From Cyanobacteria bacterium K_DeepCast_35m_m2_155 (GTDB lineage: Bacteria; Cyanobacteriota; Cyanobacteriia; PCC-6307; Cyanobiaceae): a stretch of 47,111 bases of DNA. The notes under the pieces are model-generated. The model did no database searches. It saw nothing but the letters and a program-made list of their open reading frames with translations, and was not told the DNA's origin. Below are positions 12,201-22,614 of the stretch, piece by piece. The position numbers and the translations under genes were made by a program. Location: contig VGQS01000006.1 of the NCBI GenBank assembly GCA_016882285.1, forward strand, positions 1-47,111. The letters run 5' to 3'. Position 1 is the stretch's first letter, and each line of letters opens with the position of its first letter.

Positions 12201-13485
12201 GCGGCAGCGCGCCGCTGGCCTGCAGGTGCTCGCTGCGCAGCGACACCAGCCGCAGGGGCGTCTGTGTTGGCTTCCAGCTCAGTTCGGCGCGCCAGGGGCC
12301 CAGCAGAGGATCACGCCTGTTGCTCAGGTTGAGCTTCAGTTGCGGCTGACGCCAGCTGCCGCGCAACGTCAGCTCGCCAGTGAACTGTTGTTGCTGCAGC
12401 CAGCCCGGTAGCCGTTGGCCTTGGGGCAGATCGCCAGGCCAAATGGCCAGCTGGCTGCTCAGGGCCAAGGTCCTCTGCACGGGACCCTTGAGCTGCATGG
12501 ACGAGCGACCTCGCCTGAGCTCGAGCGTCTCCAGGCTCAGCCCCTTGCCGTTGATCCACCGCGCCTGGCCGCGCGCCTGGGCCTGCCAGGTCCCCCAGCG
12601 CACCGTGGTGGGTTGCAGGGTCAGCCGTTGCTGCTGACAGCTCAGCACCAGGCGCTCGATGCCGCGGCCGCCGCTCGCCTGTGGCCCTGGCCAGAGCAAA
12701 CCCTGGAGCTGCAGGTTGCCTTGACAACTGCTGCGTTGCGGGGCCAGCTGCAGCATCACCTGGCCCGACGCTTGGCCAGGTGCACGCAAGCGGCTGTTGA
12801 TCGGCAGCAGGGCCGCCATGTCGCTGAGCCTGAGCCGATCAAGCGCCAGTCCGAGGCGCCATTGACTGGGCCGCCAGCCGCCATGGCCGCTGACCCTGAG
12901 GCTGCCGCCTCCCGTCTGCGGACGCAACACGGCATCGAGCGCCAGGCGGCGGCGCTGCAGCTGCAGATCAAGCGCGCCGCTGAGGGCAAAACGTCCGCTC
13001 TGCTGCGGCAGGGTGAGCGCTGCGCTCTGGCGCAGCACCACGCGCAAGGCCAGGGCGGGCGGCTTGGCCCGGGGCCGGCTGGGCGGCAAGGACCAATAGC
13101 GGCCCTGCTCGTTGGCGATCAGTTCGGCCGCTGCGCCGCCCACTGCAAGCTCAAGGCTGGGCAGTCCGTTTTTGATCGTGGCGATGGGGGCCAGAGCCAA
13201 CTGCAGCGACTGCGCCGTGACCTTGGAGCGTCCGCTGGCGGTTGGTTTGAGCTGGCTGGGACCGACCAGCAGGCCCCAGGGCCGCAGACCCACGTAGTCC
13301 CCCAGCCCTAGGGGCTGGCCGAGCTGGCGGCTGAGGGTCTGCTCCAGCTGCGGCTTGAATTGCCGGTACAGGCCCGCCGCGAGTCGATCGCTGGCAAGCA
13401 GGCCAAGGGCCACAGAGCCAAGTGCGCCGGCACCAATCAGCAGGGGGCGCCTGGGCCAGGGCAAGAGCACGATTCCCCGGTACAA
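9265..13485 (-). CDS. TamB-like translocation/assembly (AsmA/DUF490 superfamily) protein, 1406 aa
   Basis: Very long beta-rich protein with N-terminal TM; C-terminal ILNVQGSVDSQGALQGQLQLFFRF and LIALIGGNSLAGLGGAGAGAAIATVVGQTLLSPVLGGLSDAFGQRVSF typical of the TamB C-terminus. Confidence 0.88.
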   Translation of the reverse strand: MYRGIVLLPWPRRPLLIGAGALGSVALGLLASDRLAAGLYRQFKPQLEQTLSRQLGQPLGLGDYVGLRPWGLLVGPSQLKPTASGRSKVTAQSLQLALAPIATIKNGLPSLELAVGGAAAELIANEQGRYWSLPPSRPRAKPPALALRVVLRQSAALTLPQQSGRFALSGALDLQLQRRRLALDAVLRPQTGGGSLRVSGHGGWRPSQWRLGLALDRLRLSDMAALLPINSRLRAPGQASGQVMLQLAPQRSSCQGNLQLQGLLWPGPQASGGRGIERLVLSCQQQRLTLQPTTVRWGTWQAQARGQARWINGKGLSLETLELRRGRSSMQLKGPVQRTLALSSQLAIWPGDLPQGQRLPGWLQQQQFTGELTLRGSWRQPQLKLNLSNRRDPLLGPWRAELSWKPTQTPLRLVSLRSEHLQASGALPLQLKPGRGLQSGPLQLELNLSRYPLARLQPLVGAQLAGSLDAQGRISGPLAALVPELELSVDQLGAGPLVLNELWQGRWQGSAAGGGELSMLSLAPAPEARLKASFNPRWLPTSISLKRGDGELSLRGKPSAYRWQARALLLDGLALRLGPRALPQGLRGRLSGTGQVGLQPFGFSGSAELQRPSVLGLRLMSASLQGRYGRERYQLQGQLKPTAQSQLSLEARGGRRGALALHVSARALERDTLQQVVDRWPQWQGREQRAAGRASDLGTLMITTLGQSLQQQLGALADARAQLIASGRTGGDGASLQQRLRQLRLRVDADLGVRGPTARQLKLDLAAKGHLWLAEQEQDLVLSTEPVTLRLDGPLTLGQGSFDLSNLPLSLLALLTPVPDSLRGALTLQGRYGLGRGRRELNLALGLTGAELAGRSLRLSRGEVVLAGDALKLDLALQAEGTSSSIDLAGVLPLDPDRQGLELRLASRDDGLRMLTALAEPDLLWRKGSADLQLLLRGSVSKPIANGFLRIRDGQLSLLKQTVEALEATIVFDFEQLLVQELRAQVGPAGSITASGHLGLVTPTSTQPPLTVQLNQVPFSVPRITAIADGQLEIGGSLSDLQMAGEVAVDRGSINAQPGRLVAARPSSKPQAPRQSVSQLLQENWDFQSPLLLIGAEAQTNSSRNVLQAVPRFKPLGFNDLRVKLGPNLRIVIPNAASFKSAGLLRLTGRLDPTLRARGVVRLLQGRLNLFTTSFSLDPDAPNVAVFTPALGLVPYLDIAMRTRVADSVAISGLGSAGSPSLAEIEAQGGLSNLNQLNLVRITVTVSGPADRLAQSIRLRSSPPLPESKLIALIGGNSLAGLGGAGAGAAIATVVGQTLLSPVLGGLSDAFGQRVSFALYPTYLNPNVTNQAVLQSQRLAPQLVLGSEIGLDITERFNVSVLAAPNRSDVPPQLNLNVRATDILNVQGSVDSQGALQGQLQLFFRF

Positions 13486-13540
13486 CCGGGGGGAGCGTTC
13501 GGCGCAATATAAGGGGCTTGCCCTGTCTTACCCAGTCCCC

Positions 13541-14005
13541 ATGCCGACCGATCCGATCCTGCTCGAGGCTGGCCGGTGGCTGGGCATCGCCAGCGGTGTC
13601 CTGTTTCTGACAATGCTGCTGGGCTTTCGGCTGGGCTGGGGGATCCGTTTCCGCCTGGTCGGTGTCACAAGCTTCACCACGCTGCTGGCGATTTCGTGTG
13701 TGGCGTTTGCGATCAGCTACCGCCCTCGGGTCGCGATCGAAGGCGCGGTGTCGGTGCCGATCGTCTACGACAACGGCGCCGATCTGGTGATCGCCGCGGC
13801 CCCCGCCAGCCTGGAGCCGGCGGCCGTCGCCCCCAGCCTGCAGCAGGTCGCACTCAACCTGCGTGGCAGTGGTCGCAACACCGCCGACGGTCTGGTGACC
13901 GTGCGGCTGCGGCGCATCGAGCCCGCCGGTGACGGTCTGGACCGCCCGGTGGTGCTGGCCGAAGTGCAACGGGATCTGGTCACCGGGGCCGTGATCCCCC
14001 GCTGA
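13541..14005 (+). CDS. DUF2518 / Ycf51 family protein
   Basis: MPTDPILLEAGRWLGIASGVLFLTMLLGFRLGWGIRFRLVGVTSFTTLLAISCVAFAISYRPRV; ATG at 13541 in the same frame as the 13355 ORF. Confidence 0.78.
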   Translation: MPTDPILLEAGRWLGIASGVLFLTMLLGFRLGWGIRFRLVGVTSFTTLLAISCVAFAISYRPRVAIEGAVSVPIVYDNGADLVIAAAPASLEPAAVAPSLQQVALNLRGSGRNTADGLVTVRLRRIEPAGDGLDRPVVLAEVQRDLVTGAVIPR

Positions 14006-14006
14006 G

Positions 14007-14408
14007 ATGGATGATCTCAACGCGCTGCCTGCTCACTTCAGCCGCGAAATCAAGCGTCTGCGCGAGGCGGGCATCACCAGCTGGGCTGCCCTGGCTGCGC
14101 TCGATGCGGCGATGCTGCGCAGTCTGGGTCGCGCTGGTGGCGCCAGTGAAGCGCGGTTGATCCGGTTGCGGGCCCAGGCGCGCCTGGTGGTCGATGTCGA
14201 GCTGGCACCCGGTGATGCCGCCTTGCTGTTGCACGCCGGCATTGCCACCAGCCAAGGCCTGGCCCAGGCTGAGCCCCATCGCCTGCTCCAGCAGGTGGTG
14301 CGGCTGCAGCGCCGTCTGATCGGTGCAGCAGCCGTGCCGCTCGATCTGACGACCCTGCGCGGCTGGATCCGCCGGGCCGCATCCAGCGCCGGTCGCTCGA
14401 CGAACTGA
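14007..14408 (+). CDS. DUF4332-like helix-hairpin-helix protein
   Basis: Repeated HhH-like LREAGITSWAALAALDAAMLRSLG and LLHAGIATSQGLAQAEPHRLLQQV. Confidence 0.65.
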   Translation: MDDLNALPAHFSREIKRLREAGITSWAALAALDAAMLRSLGRAGGASEARLIRLRAQARLVVDVELAPGDAALLLHAGIATSQGLAQAEPHRLLQQVVRLQRRLIGAAAVPLDLTTLRGWIRRAASSAGRSTN

Positions 14409-14450
14409 CCCTGTGCCAAGGCAGAGCGGTCCTGGCTTTCCTGCAATGGA

Positions 14451-14777
14451 GTGATGACTAGCGTGCTGCCCATGCAGCGTCCACTGCCCGCCAATCCACG
14501 CCGCCGCGTCGCTGCCTCAGCGTTGGCTCTGCTGGCTGTGATCTGTTGCGGGCCAGGTGCATCCGCCCAGCAGTCGGCCCTGCTGGAGTCGGTCAAGCAA
14601 AACCCCCAGCGGGGCAAGGATCTCTGCCTGCAGCTGCGTCAACTCAACGCCCAAGGCCAGAGCTTTACCTCAGCGCAGGTCACCACAGCCGTTGCCCGTC
14701 AGGAGAACCTCAGTGCTGCTGATGCCGAAGTGCTGGTCACCTACGTGGTGGGCTTTTATTGCCCCGACGTGCGTTGA
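14451..14777 (+). CDS. Small secreted hypothetical protein
   Basis: Signal peptide-like [20 protein letters not shown]; abuts the downstream CDS. Confidence 0.6.
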   Translation: MMTSVLPMQRPLPANPRRRVAASALALLAVICCGPGASAQQSALLESVKQNPQRGKDLCLQLRQLNAQGQSFTSAQVTTAVARQENLSAADAEVLVTYVVGFYCPDVR

Positions 14778-16364
14778 GTGAATCACCCGGTCGTCAGCTC
14801 TGACCAGAGCCTGATCTGCCGCGATGGCACCGCCCTGATCGCGCGGGTGTGGCAGCCCGAGGGGGCTGGCAGCTGGCCAGTTCTGCTGATGCGTCAGCCC
14901 TACGGACGGGCGATCGCCTCCACCCCGGTCTATGCCCACCCCAGCTGGTATGCGGCCCACGGTTATGTGGTGGTCGTCCAGGACGTGCGCGGCAGCGGCG
15001 ACTCAGGCGGCAGCTTTGCGGGCTTTGCCCAAGAGGCGCACGATGCGGCAGAGACCGTGCTTTGGGCGCGGCAGTTGCCAGGCAGCAACGGTCGCGTGGG
15101 CACCTATGGCTTTTCCTATCAGGGCCTCACCCAACTGCTGAACCACGATCCCCGGGGCCGCCCCGAAGCCCTGCCCGACGCGCTGGCCCCAGCCATGTGC
15201 GGGCTCGATGAGCAGCGTCACTGGTGCAGCTCCGCAGGGGCCCAGTGGTGGGCACTGTCGCTGGGCTGGGGGCTGCAGCTGGCCGCTTTGCAGTGCCGCC
15301 GCCGCGGCGATCAGCATGGCTGGAGCGCGATTGCCGGCAGTCTGCAAAGCGGGGCTTTTCTGCGCGATGGCTTGGCGCTGCTGCAGCAGCATGACCCCGC
15401 CAACATGGTGCTGGCGTGGTTGCAGCGCCAGGCGGGCAGCGGCTCCGACCGGCCGCCCCACGCCGTCGATCCGCAGCTGTGGCACAAGCCCATGCTGCTG
15501 ATCGGTGGTTGGCACGATCCCCAGCTCGAGGGGGTGCTCGACCTGTATGGCCGCGCACGCTCGGCCGGTGCGCAGCCTGTGTTGCATATCGGTGCCTGGA
15601 CACACCTGCACTGGCAGGGCGGTTTGGATCGCCAGCAACTGGCCTTTTTTGACCGTCACCTCAAGCCTGAGGGTGCTGCGCCTGCCGCTGCGAACACAGT
15701 CCAGCTTCAGGAGGTTTTGGCCGGCAGCTGGTGGCAGCGCGCGCCTGAGCGCTCGAGCGCCCAGCGCTGGGGGTTGCGCAGTTCAGGCTTGGCGGCCATC
15801 GATGCCTCTGAAGGCGAGCTCACTGGCGGTGCCGCCAGTGGTGAGGTCACGCTCGTGCATGATCCCTGGCGCCCCCTGGCTGGCCGGGGCGGGCATCTGG
15901 GCCTCGATGCCGGCTTGATCGAGCGCGGTGATCTCGATGCGCGCAGCGATGTCGCCTGCTTCACCACAGAGCCCATCGAGGCCGAGCTTGAGTTGTTTGG
16001 CCGGCCTGAGCTGCGTGTGCTGGCCAGCGCCGATCAGCCCGGTTTCGACCTTTGCGTTGCGCTCTCCAGGCTCGATCCCGATGGCGCCGTGCTGCAGCTC
16101 ACAACCGGCGTGTGCCGTTGTCTGGGGGAGGGGTGCCTTGAGCCCCAGCGTCGCAGCGTTGCGCTGCAGCCCCTGCTCGCCCGCCTGCAGCGTGGTGATC
16201 GGCTGCGGCTGTCGATTGGCCTGGCGGCCTGGCCCCAGATCGCCGTCAACCCCGGCACCGGTGAGCCGGCCGCCCCCGTTGGCCCCTTGCACCGGGTCAT
16301 CACCGTGGCGCTTGGGCTCACGGATGCCAGCCTCTGCATCAACCCTTTGGTTGGGGCAAACTGA
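14778..16364 (+). CDS. CocE/NonD family hydrolase (X-Pro dipeptidyl-peptidase S15 type)
   Basis: Catalytic Ser motif VGTYGFSYQGLTQ, VVVQDVRGSGDSGGSF, C-terminal jelly-roll; GTG start. Confidence 0.9.
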   Translation: MNHPVVSSDQSLICRDGTALIARVWQPEGAGSWPVLLMRQPYGRAIASTPVYAHPSWYAAHGYVVVVQDVRGSGDSGGSFAGFAQEAHDAAETVLWARQLPGSNGRVGTYGFSYQGLTQLLNHDPRGRPEALPDALAPAMCGLDEQRHWCSSAGAQWWALSLGWGLQLAALQCRRRGDQHGWSAIAGSLQSGAFLRDGLALLQQHDPANMVLAWLQRQAGSGSDRPPHAVDPQLWHKPMLLIGGWHDPQLEGVLDLYGRARSAGAQPVLHIGAWTHLHWQGGLDRQQLAFFDRHLKPEGAAPAAANTVQLQEVLAGSWWQRAPERSSAQRWGLRSSGLAAIDASEGELTGGAASGEVTLVHDPWRPLAGRGGHLGLDAGLIERGDLDARSDVACFTTEPIEAELELFGRPELRVLASADQPGFDLCVALSRLDPDGAVLQLTTGVCRCLGEGCLEPQRRSVALQPLLARLQRGDRLRLSIGLAAWPQIAVNPGTGEPAAPVGPLHRVITVALGLTDASLCINPLVGAN

Positions 16365-16384
16365 GCCCGCTCAGCTCCGTTTCC

Positions 16385-17155
16385 ATGCCGCGCCGCCACG
16401 GGTTTCATCGCTCCTGCATCGGTCTGGGGTCTGCGCTGTGGCTCGCTGCGGCAGCGAGTGCGCTGCCAGGGTTCGCGCAACCAGCTGTCCAGCAGCAGAG
16501 CACTACAGCCCCGAGTGCCCAGGCTCCCGCGCTGAGCGTCGAGCAGGCCCGCGCAGCGGCGACCCGCGTGTTCGATGTGATCCAGCGTGGTGATGCCAAG
16601 GCCCGTTACAGCCAGTTCTCACCCGAGATGCAGGCCGTGACGAGCCCGTCGATGATCGCTGCCACCATGCGCTCACAGCCCAAGGTGCTCAGCTACAAGC
16701 TGCTGAGTGTGCAGAGCTCGCTCAATGGCAGCACCGTTGAGGCAGATCTGACCACCACGGCTGGACCGCGCACGGTCTTTCTGGTGCTGACCAGTGCGGG
16801 CAAGATCGCTCGCTATTACTTCGATCGCATCGACGATTCGACCAGTCAGGTCGCCAGCCAGTTCATGCAGGCGCTGAGCACAGGTCACTTCATCACCGCC
16901 CATAGTTTTTTGAGCCCCCTGTTCCAGAGCGACATCACGCCAGAAGCCCTGCAGTCCAAATGGCTGGGCCTGCAGCGCGAAACCGGTGCCTTTGTGAGTT
17001 TGGGCCGCGTTGTCGAAGCCGAGACCACCCCCGATTCGCGGCTTGTGTTGGTGAATGTTCAGTTCAACCGGCTGACTGAAAACGTGTTTGTCGTGCTCAA
17101 CAACGCCAATCAGATCACCGGGCTTGATTTCCCGCAGAACGATCAGGCTCCATAA
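16385..17155 (+). CDS. Secreted protein with two DUF3887-like units
   Basis: Signal peptide followed by two similar segments (VFDVIQRGDAKARYSQFSPEMQAV... and QFMQALSTGHFITAHSFLSPLFQSDITPEALQSKWLGLQRETGAFVSL...). Confidence 0.65.
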   Translation: MPRRHGFHRSCIGLGSALWLAAAASALPGFAQPAVQQQSTTAPSAQAPALSVEQARAAATRVFDVIQRGDAKARYSQFSPEMQAVTSPSMIAATMRSQPKVLSYKLLSVQSSLNGSTVEADLTTTAGPRTVFLVLTSAGKIARYYFDRIDDSTSQVASQFMQALSTGHFITAHSFLSPLFQSDITPEALQSKWLGLQRETGAFVSLGRVVEAETTPDSRLVLVNVQFNRLTENVFVVLNNANQITGLDFPQNDQAP

Positions 17156-17228
17156 GTTCGTTCGCTGAAGCAAGGCGCCGCTGCTGGAAAAACGGGCTTA
17201 AGCTCCCGGCTCCGCCCGCTTCGCACCC

Positions 17229-19562
17229 ATGGCCACGCTGAGCCTCGACTGGATGGTTGAGGACGCCCATCGCCTGGCCGAGTGTCGTCACGATCACCCT
17301 TTTGCGGTGCTGGGTCCTCAGCCGCTGGAGTCGGGTGGCTGGGTGGTGCGGGTCTGGATGCCCGAAGCCGAATCGGTTGAGCTGCTGCTCCAGGGCCATG
17401 GAGCAGCAGCCGGCATCGCTCTGGAGACCCCCAATCACCCCTGGGTGTTTGAAACCCAGCTCGACCATGACCCCGGCAGCGCCTACCAGCTCAGGGTGCG
17501 CCGCGGCGGCATCGAGCACAGCCAGCACGATCCCTGGTCCTTCAGGGCCGAGTGGATGGGCGAACTGGACCGGTTGCTGTTTGCCGAGGGCAACCACCAC
17601 CACATCTGGCGCAAGATGGGCGCCCACCTCACCGAGCGTGATGGCGTCGCCGGTGTGATGTTCTGCCTGTGGGCCCCGAACGCCCGCAGCGTGGCGGTGC
17701 TGGGCAACTTCAACACCTGGGATGGTCGCCTGCATCCGATGCAGAGCCGCACCGGGGGCTGCTGGGAGCTGTTCATCCCGGGGCTTGGCTCAGGCGAGGT
17801 CTACAAGTACGAGATCAGAACCCAGCAGGGTCACTGCTACCAGAAGGCCGACCCCTATGGCTTCCGCCACGAGGTCCGTCCCGCCAATGCCTCGATCGTG
17901 GAGCCTATGGATCAGGGCCGCTACCCCTGGAGCGATACGGGCTGGTTGTCCGAGCGAGACAGCCGCAACCCCCTGGAGCAGCCGATTGCCGTGTACGAGA
18001 TGCACCTCGGCAGCTGGATGCATGCCAGTGCCGATGCCCCCTACATCGAGGCTGATGGCACCCCCCGCCCGCCGGTGCCCGCCGCCGACCTCAAGCCCGA
18101 AGCCCGTCTGCTCACCTACCCCGAGCTGGCCGAGCGGCTGATCCCTTACGTCAAGGCTCGCGGCTTCACCCACATTGAGCTGCTGCCGATCTCGGAGCAC
18201 CCCTTCGATGGCTCCTGGGGGTATCAGGTCACCGGTTGGTATGCGCCCACCAGCCGCTACGGCACGCCCGATGAGTTCCGTGCCTTTGTGGACCGCTGTC
18301 ACGCCGAGGGCATTGGTGTGATTCTCGACTGGGTGCCTGGGCACTTCCCCAAAGATGCCCATGGCCTGGCCTTCTTTGATGGGGCCCACCTCTATGAGCA
18401 TGCCGATCCCCGCATCGGTGAGCACAAGGAATGGGGCACGCTGATTTTCAATTACAGCCGCAACGAGGTGCGCAACTTCCTAGTGGCCAACCTCGTCTAC
18501 TGGTTCGAGGAGTTCCACATTGACGGCATTCGCGTCGATGCCGTCGCCTCGATGCTCTATCGCGATTATTTGCGGCCCGATGGCGAGTGGATCGCCAATG
18601 AGCACGGCGGCCGCGAGAACACTGAGGCGGTGCAGTTTCTGCAGCAGGCCAATCACGTGCTGTTCCAGCATTTTCCCGGGGCCCTCTCGATCGCTGAGGA
18701 ATCAACCACCTGGCCCATGGTGACCCAGCCGACCAACATTGGCGGTCTGGGCTTCAACCTCAAGTGGAACATGGGGTGGATGCACGACATGCTCGATTAC
18801 TTCGAGCTCGATCCCTGGTTCCGCCAGTTTCACCAGAACAACGTCACGTTCTCGATCTGGTACGCCTTCACCGAAAACTTCATGTTGGCCCTCAGCCACG
18901 ACGAGGTGGTGCACGGCAAGAGCAACCTGCTGCACAAGATGCCGGGCGATGACTGGCAGAAGTTCGCCAACGTGCGCGCCCTGCTGGCCTACATGTGGAC
19001 CCACCCGGGCAAGAAGACGATCTTCATGGGCATGGAGTTCGGTCAGCGGGCCGAATGGAACGTGTGGGGTGATCTGCAGTGGGACCTGCTGCAGCACGAG
19101 CCGCATCAGGGTCTGCAGCGCCTGGTCGACGATCTCAACAGCTTCTACAAGTCAGAGCGGGCCCTCTGGGGCGATGACTTCAGTGAGTACGGCTTCCAGT
19201 GGATCGATTGCAATGACACCCGCCACTCGGTGATCAGCTTCATGCGGCGTGAAGGCGCCACCGGCCGCTGGCTGGTGGTGGTCGCCAACTTCACCCCCCA
19301 GAGCCATTCGCATTACCGCATCGGCGTGCCCCTGGAGGGCTTCTACGATGAGGTCTTCAACACCGACGCTGAGCGTTACGGCGGCAGCAATCTGGGCAAC
19401 CTGGGCGGCAAGTTCACCGACCAGTGGTCGATCCACGGCTACGAGAACAGCCTCGATCTGTGTCTGCCGCCGCTGTCGGTGCTGGTGTTCCGCCGCGACG
19501 AGGCCCGCAGCCAGCAGCTGCTCTGTGACGAAGCGGCCCAGGCCTCTGCTGCAGCCGGCTGA
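17229..19562 (+). CDS. glgB: 1,4-alpha-glucan branching enzyme
   Basis: [13 protein letters not shown]-type and GH13 motifs: [64 protein letters not shown]-type [16 protein letters not shown]. Confidence 0.97.
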   Translation: MATLSLDWMVEDAHRLAECRHDHPFAVLGPQPLESGGWVVRVWMPEAESVELLLQGHGAAAGIALETPNHPWVFETQLDHDPGSAYQLRVRRGGIEHSQHDPWSFRAEWMGELDRLLFAEGNHHHIWRKMGAHLTERDGVAGVMFCLWAPNARSVAVLGNFNTWDGRLHPMQSRTGGCWELFIPGLGSGEVYKYEIRTQQGHCYQKADPYGFRHEVRPANASIVEPMDQGRYPWSDTGWLSERDSRNPLEQPIAVYEMHLGSWMHASADAPYIEADGTPRPPVPAADLKPEARLLTYPELAERLIPYVKARGFTHIELLPISEHPFDGSWGYQVTGWYAPTSRYGTPDEFRAFVDRCHAEGIGVILDWVPGHFPKDAHGLAFFDGAHLYEHADPRIGEHKEWGTLIFNYSRNEVRNFLVANLVYWFEEFHIDGIRVDAVASMLYRDYLRPDGEWIANEHGGRENTEAVQFLQQANHVLFQHFPGALSIAEESTTWPMVTQPTNIGGLGFNLKWNMGWMHDMLDYFELDPWFRQFHQNNVTFSIWYAFTENFMLALSHDEVVHGKSNLLHKMPGDDWQKFANVRALLAYMWTHPGKKTIFMGMEFGQRAEWNVWGDLQWDLLQHEPHQGLQRLVDDLNSFYKSERALWGDDFSEYGFQWIDCNDTRHSVISFMRREGATGRWLVVVANFTPQSHSHYRIGVPLEGFYDEVFNTDAERYGGSNLGNLGGKFTDQWSIHGYENSLDLCLPPLSVLVFRRDEARSQQLLCDEAAQASAAAG

Positions 19563-19622
19563 AAGCGGGACCTGTTCAGGTAGGTTCGCTCCTGATCAGG
19601 CCCGCCCAACGCTGTTTTCACC

Positions 19623-20681
19623 ATGACCTCTGCTGCTCCCTTGCTGCTGCGCGCCGCCCGAGGCGAGCAGGTGGAGCGTCCGCCGGTCTGGATGATGCGT
19701 CAGGCGGGCCGTTACATGAAGGTCTACCGGGACCTGCGCGACCGTCACCCCGGTTTTCGTGAGCGCTCGGAGAACCCCGATCTCTCCTACGAGATCTCGA
19801 TGCAGCCGTTCCGCGCTTTCAAACCCGACGGCGTGATCCTGTTCTCGGACATCCTCACGCCGCTGCCCGGTATGGGCATTGATTTCGACATCGTCGAGAG
19901 CAAGGGACCTCTGATTCAGGACCCCATTCGCACCATGGCCCAGGTGGAGGCCCTGCGTCCCCTGCAGCCCGCCGAATCGATGCCGTTTGTGGGCGAGGTG
20001 CTCACCCGCCTGCGCGAGTCCGTGGGCAACGAGGCTGCGGTGCTGGGCTTTGTGGGTGCCCCCTGGACCCTGGCGGCCTATGTGGTCGAGGGCAAGAGCA
20101 GCAAAAACTACGCGGTGATCAAGGCGATGGCCTTCCGCGAGCCGGCTCTGCTGCACAGGCTGCTCGATCACTTTGCTGAATCGATCGCCGCTTACCTGCG
20201 CTATCAGATCGACTCGGGCGCCCAGGTGGTGCAGATGTTCGACAGCTGGGCCGGTCAGCTGAGCCCCGCTGACTACGACACCTTTGCTGCTCCCTACCAG
20301 AAAAAGGTGGTGGATCTGGTCAAGCAGACCCATCCAGACACCCCATTCATCCTCTATATCAGTGGCAGCGCCGGCGTGATCGAGCGCATGGCCCGCACCG
20401 GGGTCGACATCGTCTCGCTCGACTGGACCGTCGACATGGCCGAGGCTTTGGCGCGCCTGCCCCAGCACGTCGGTGTGCAGGGCAACGTGGACCCGGGCCT
20501 GCTGTTCGGCACCCCCGAGGCGATTCGCGATCGCATTGACGACACCGTGCGCAAGGCGCGCGGGCGCAGGCACATTCTCAACCTGGGGCATGGCATTTTG
20601 CCCGGCACTCCAGAAGAGAACGGCCGTGCCTTCTTTGAGGCCGGCAAGTCGGTGATGGATCGCCTTGGAGCCCTCGCTTGA
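19623..20681 (+). CDS. hemE: Uroporphyrinogen decarboxylase
   Basis: [47 protein letters not shown]. Confidence 0.97.
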   Translation: MTSAAPLLLRAARGEQVERPPVWMMRQAGRYMKVYRDLRDRHPGFRERSENPDLSYEISMQPFRAFKPDGVILFSDILTPLPGMGIDFDIVESKGPLIQDPIRTMAQVEALRPLQPAESMPFVGEVLTRLRESVGNEAAVLGFVGAPWTLAAYVVEGKSSKNYAVIKAMAFREPALLHRLLDHFAESIAAYLRYQIDSGAQVVQMFDSWAGQLSPADYDTFAAPYQKKVVDLVKQTHPDTPFILYISGSAGVIERMARTGVDIVSLDWTVDMAEALARLPQHVGVQGNVDPGLLFGTPEAIRDRIDDTVRKARGRRHILNLGHGILPGTPEENGRAFFEAGKSVMDRLGALA

Positions 20682-21703
20682 GCACAAGCCGCCCGGCCCG
20701 CATCCTGATCACCGGCGCCGCCGGCTGCGTCGGGCAGTACATCAGTGAGCAGCTGTACCGGCAGAGCGACGCCGAGCTCTTGCTGCTGCTGCGCGATCCG
20801 GCCAAGCTGAGCGCCGTTCCCAAAAACGACCCGCGCATCACGCTGCTCGTGGGCGACCTGCGCGATCTGGAGCCCCACGCAGCCCAGATCGCCACCGCCA
20901 CGCGGGTGATCCACACCGCCACCGCCTGGGGTGATCCCGAGCGGGCTCACCAGGTGAACGTGGTGGCCGTCAAGCGTCTGCTTGAGCTGCTGGATCCAGC
21001 GGTGATCGAGCAGATCACCTACTTCTCGACGGCCAGCATTCTCGATCGCGATCTGCAGCTGTTGCCCCAGGCGGCCGAGTTCGGCACCGAATACATCCAG
21101 ACCAAGGCCACCTGCCTGCAGCAGCTTGAGCAGCACCCGTTGGCCGATCGCATCGTGGCGGTGTTTCCGACGTTGGTGTTCGGCGGGCGCCTGGGTGAAG
21201 CGGGGCGCTGCAACGGCGGCGACCTCCACCCCACCAGCTATCTGACCGCAGGGCTTGCTGAGGCGGTGCGCTGGCTCCCCCTGGCCAAATGGCTGCGGGC
21301 CGAGGGCAGTTTTCACTTCATTCATGCCGCCGACATCGCCAAGGTCTGCGTGCATCTGGCCACCACCGCCCACCAGAGCAACCCCGAGCCGGGCCAGGGC
21401 CCGCTGCGGCGGCTGGTGCTGGGCCAGCCGGCCATGACCCTCAATCAGACCCTGCGTCAGCTCTGCCGCTGGCGCCGAGGGTGGTACCCGCCCGTGGGGC
21501 TGGCGTTGAGCGGCTGGTTGATCGATGGTCTGATCAAGCTGCTGCGGCTTGAGATCACCCCCTGGGACCTGTTCTCGATCCAGCAGCGCCACTTTGTGCA
21601 TGAGCCCATCAGCCCGCCTGAGCGCTTTGGCCTGGTCAGCCATGCTCCCAGCCTCGAGGCGGTGCTCGAAGACGCCGGGGTGCTGCGGCGGGGCCGCGTC
21701 TGA
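20678..21703 (+). CDS. NAD-dependent epimerase/dehydratase family protein
   Basis: Rossmann [21 protein letters not shown] start with 4-bp overlap to hemE. Confidence 0.85.
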   Translation: MSTSRPARILITGAAGCVGQYISEQLYRQSDAELLLLLRDPAKLSAVPKNDPRITLLVGDLRDLEPHAAQIATATRVIHTATAWGDPERAHQVNVVAVKRLLELLDPAVIEQITYFSTASILDRDLQLLPQAAEFGTEYIQTKATCLQQLEQHPLADRIVAVFPTLVFGGRLGEAGRCNGGDLHPTSYLTAGLAEAVRWLPLAKWLRAEGSFHFIHAADIAKVCVHLATTAHQSNPEPGQGPLRRLVLGQPAMTLNQTLRQLCRWRRGWYPPVGLALSGWLIDGLIKLLRLEITPWDLFSIQQRHFVHEPISPPERFGLVSHAPSLEAVLEDAGVLRRGRV

Positions 21704-21828
21704 GGCTCCAGCCTGTGCCCAATCAGACGTTCAAATGTTTCGAAGCAGTCGCTTCGCTGCAACATCAGGGCGCTCGAGGCGCGCAAAGCCCTATTTTTTG
21801 CAGGTATTCGTGCACACCAGCGCTTCCC

Positions 21829-22170
21829 ATGCGCCGTCTCTTTTCCCTGATTGCCCTCTGCCTGACGCTGCTGCTGGGCGCGACCCCGAGCTTTGCTGCT
21901 GATGTGGCCCACGGCGGCCAGATCTTCTCAGCCAACTGCGCGGCCTGCCACATGGGCGGCGGCAACGTTGTCAACGCTGAGCGCACCCTTAAGCAGGATG
22001 CCCTCGAGGCCTACCTGGCCAACTACAGCAGCGGCCATGAAGCCGCCATTGCCTACCAGGTGACCAACGGCAAGAACGCCATGCCTGCCTTTGGTGGCAA
22101 GCTCAGCGAAGGCGACATCGCCGATGTGGCCGCTTACGTCGAAGACATGTCTCAAAAGGGCTGGGCCTGA
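21829..22170 (+). CDS. petJ: Cytochrome c6 (c-type, secreted)
   Basis: Signal peptide [25 protein letters not shown]; haem motif [38 protein letters not shown] at 21829. Confidence 0.93.
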   Translation: MRRLFSLIALCLTLLLGATPSFAADVAHGGQIFSANCAACHMGGGNVVNAERTLKQDALEAYLANYSSGHEAAIAYQVTNGKNAMPAFGGKLSEGDIADVAAYVEDMSQKGWA

Positions 22171-22197
22171 TCGCCACGCCTTCTGCCTCGAGCCAAT

Positions 22198-22223
22198 GCC
22201 CCGGCCTTCGCCGGGGCTTTTTT
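22198..22223 (+). terminator. Rho-independent terminator of petJ
   Basis: Perfect 8-bp stem GCCCCGGC-CTTC-GCCGGGGC followed by T6, 28 bp after petJ stop. Confidence 0.93.
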
Positions 22224-22277
22224 GTTGGCATGGCCACACGCCCTGGCCATGCTGGGTCCAGGCCGTGTGGTGGGTCG

Positions 22278-22499
22278 ATGTCGTTGCAGCAGTTGCGTGC
22301 TCTGGTGGCGTTGGCCGAACGCAACCCGTCGCTGCGTCGCCGCCTGCGCTGGCAAGGCAGCTGGCCGAGCTGGCTGCAGCAGGCCAGGCAGCTGGGCTTC
22401 AGCGTGAGCGAAGCTGATCTGAGCCACCTTCATGAGCTGGAGCGCCAGGCGGCGCTTCTGGATCAAAGTCAGATTCCTGCGATCCGGCGCCTGCGCTGA
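22278..22499 (+). CDS. Nif11-like domain small protein (73 aa)
   Basis: MSLQQLRALVALAERNPSLRRRLRWQGSWPSWLQQARQLGFSVSEADLSHL fits the Nif11 pattern (LxxFLxLAxxxPxLxxxLxx...AxxxGFxxSxxDL). Confidence 0.6.
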   Translation: MSLQQLRALVALAERNPSLRRRLRWQGSWPSWLQQARQLGFSVSEADLSHLHELERQAALLDQSQIPAIRRLR

Positions 22500-22614
22500 G
22501 TCAGATCGCGCCTGCGCACGCGGTGATCGCCTCGGGGATCATGGCGAAGTCCACCACTGGCTGAACAAACGGTGCAGGGTCATCGGCAGCCCTCCCAGCA
22601 TGGCTGAGCTGATG

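Noticed and set aside
9332-13311. Many long plus-strand ORFs inside the TamB-like gene
   Set aside because: Shadow ORFs of a GC-rich gene; low-complexity Arg/Ser/Pro or Gln/Ala composition with no recognisable domains
14910-14919. HIP1 octamer GCGATCGC
   Set aside because: Only a couple of copies noticed in the window (also near 36611); no sign of HIP1 enrichment
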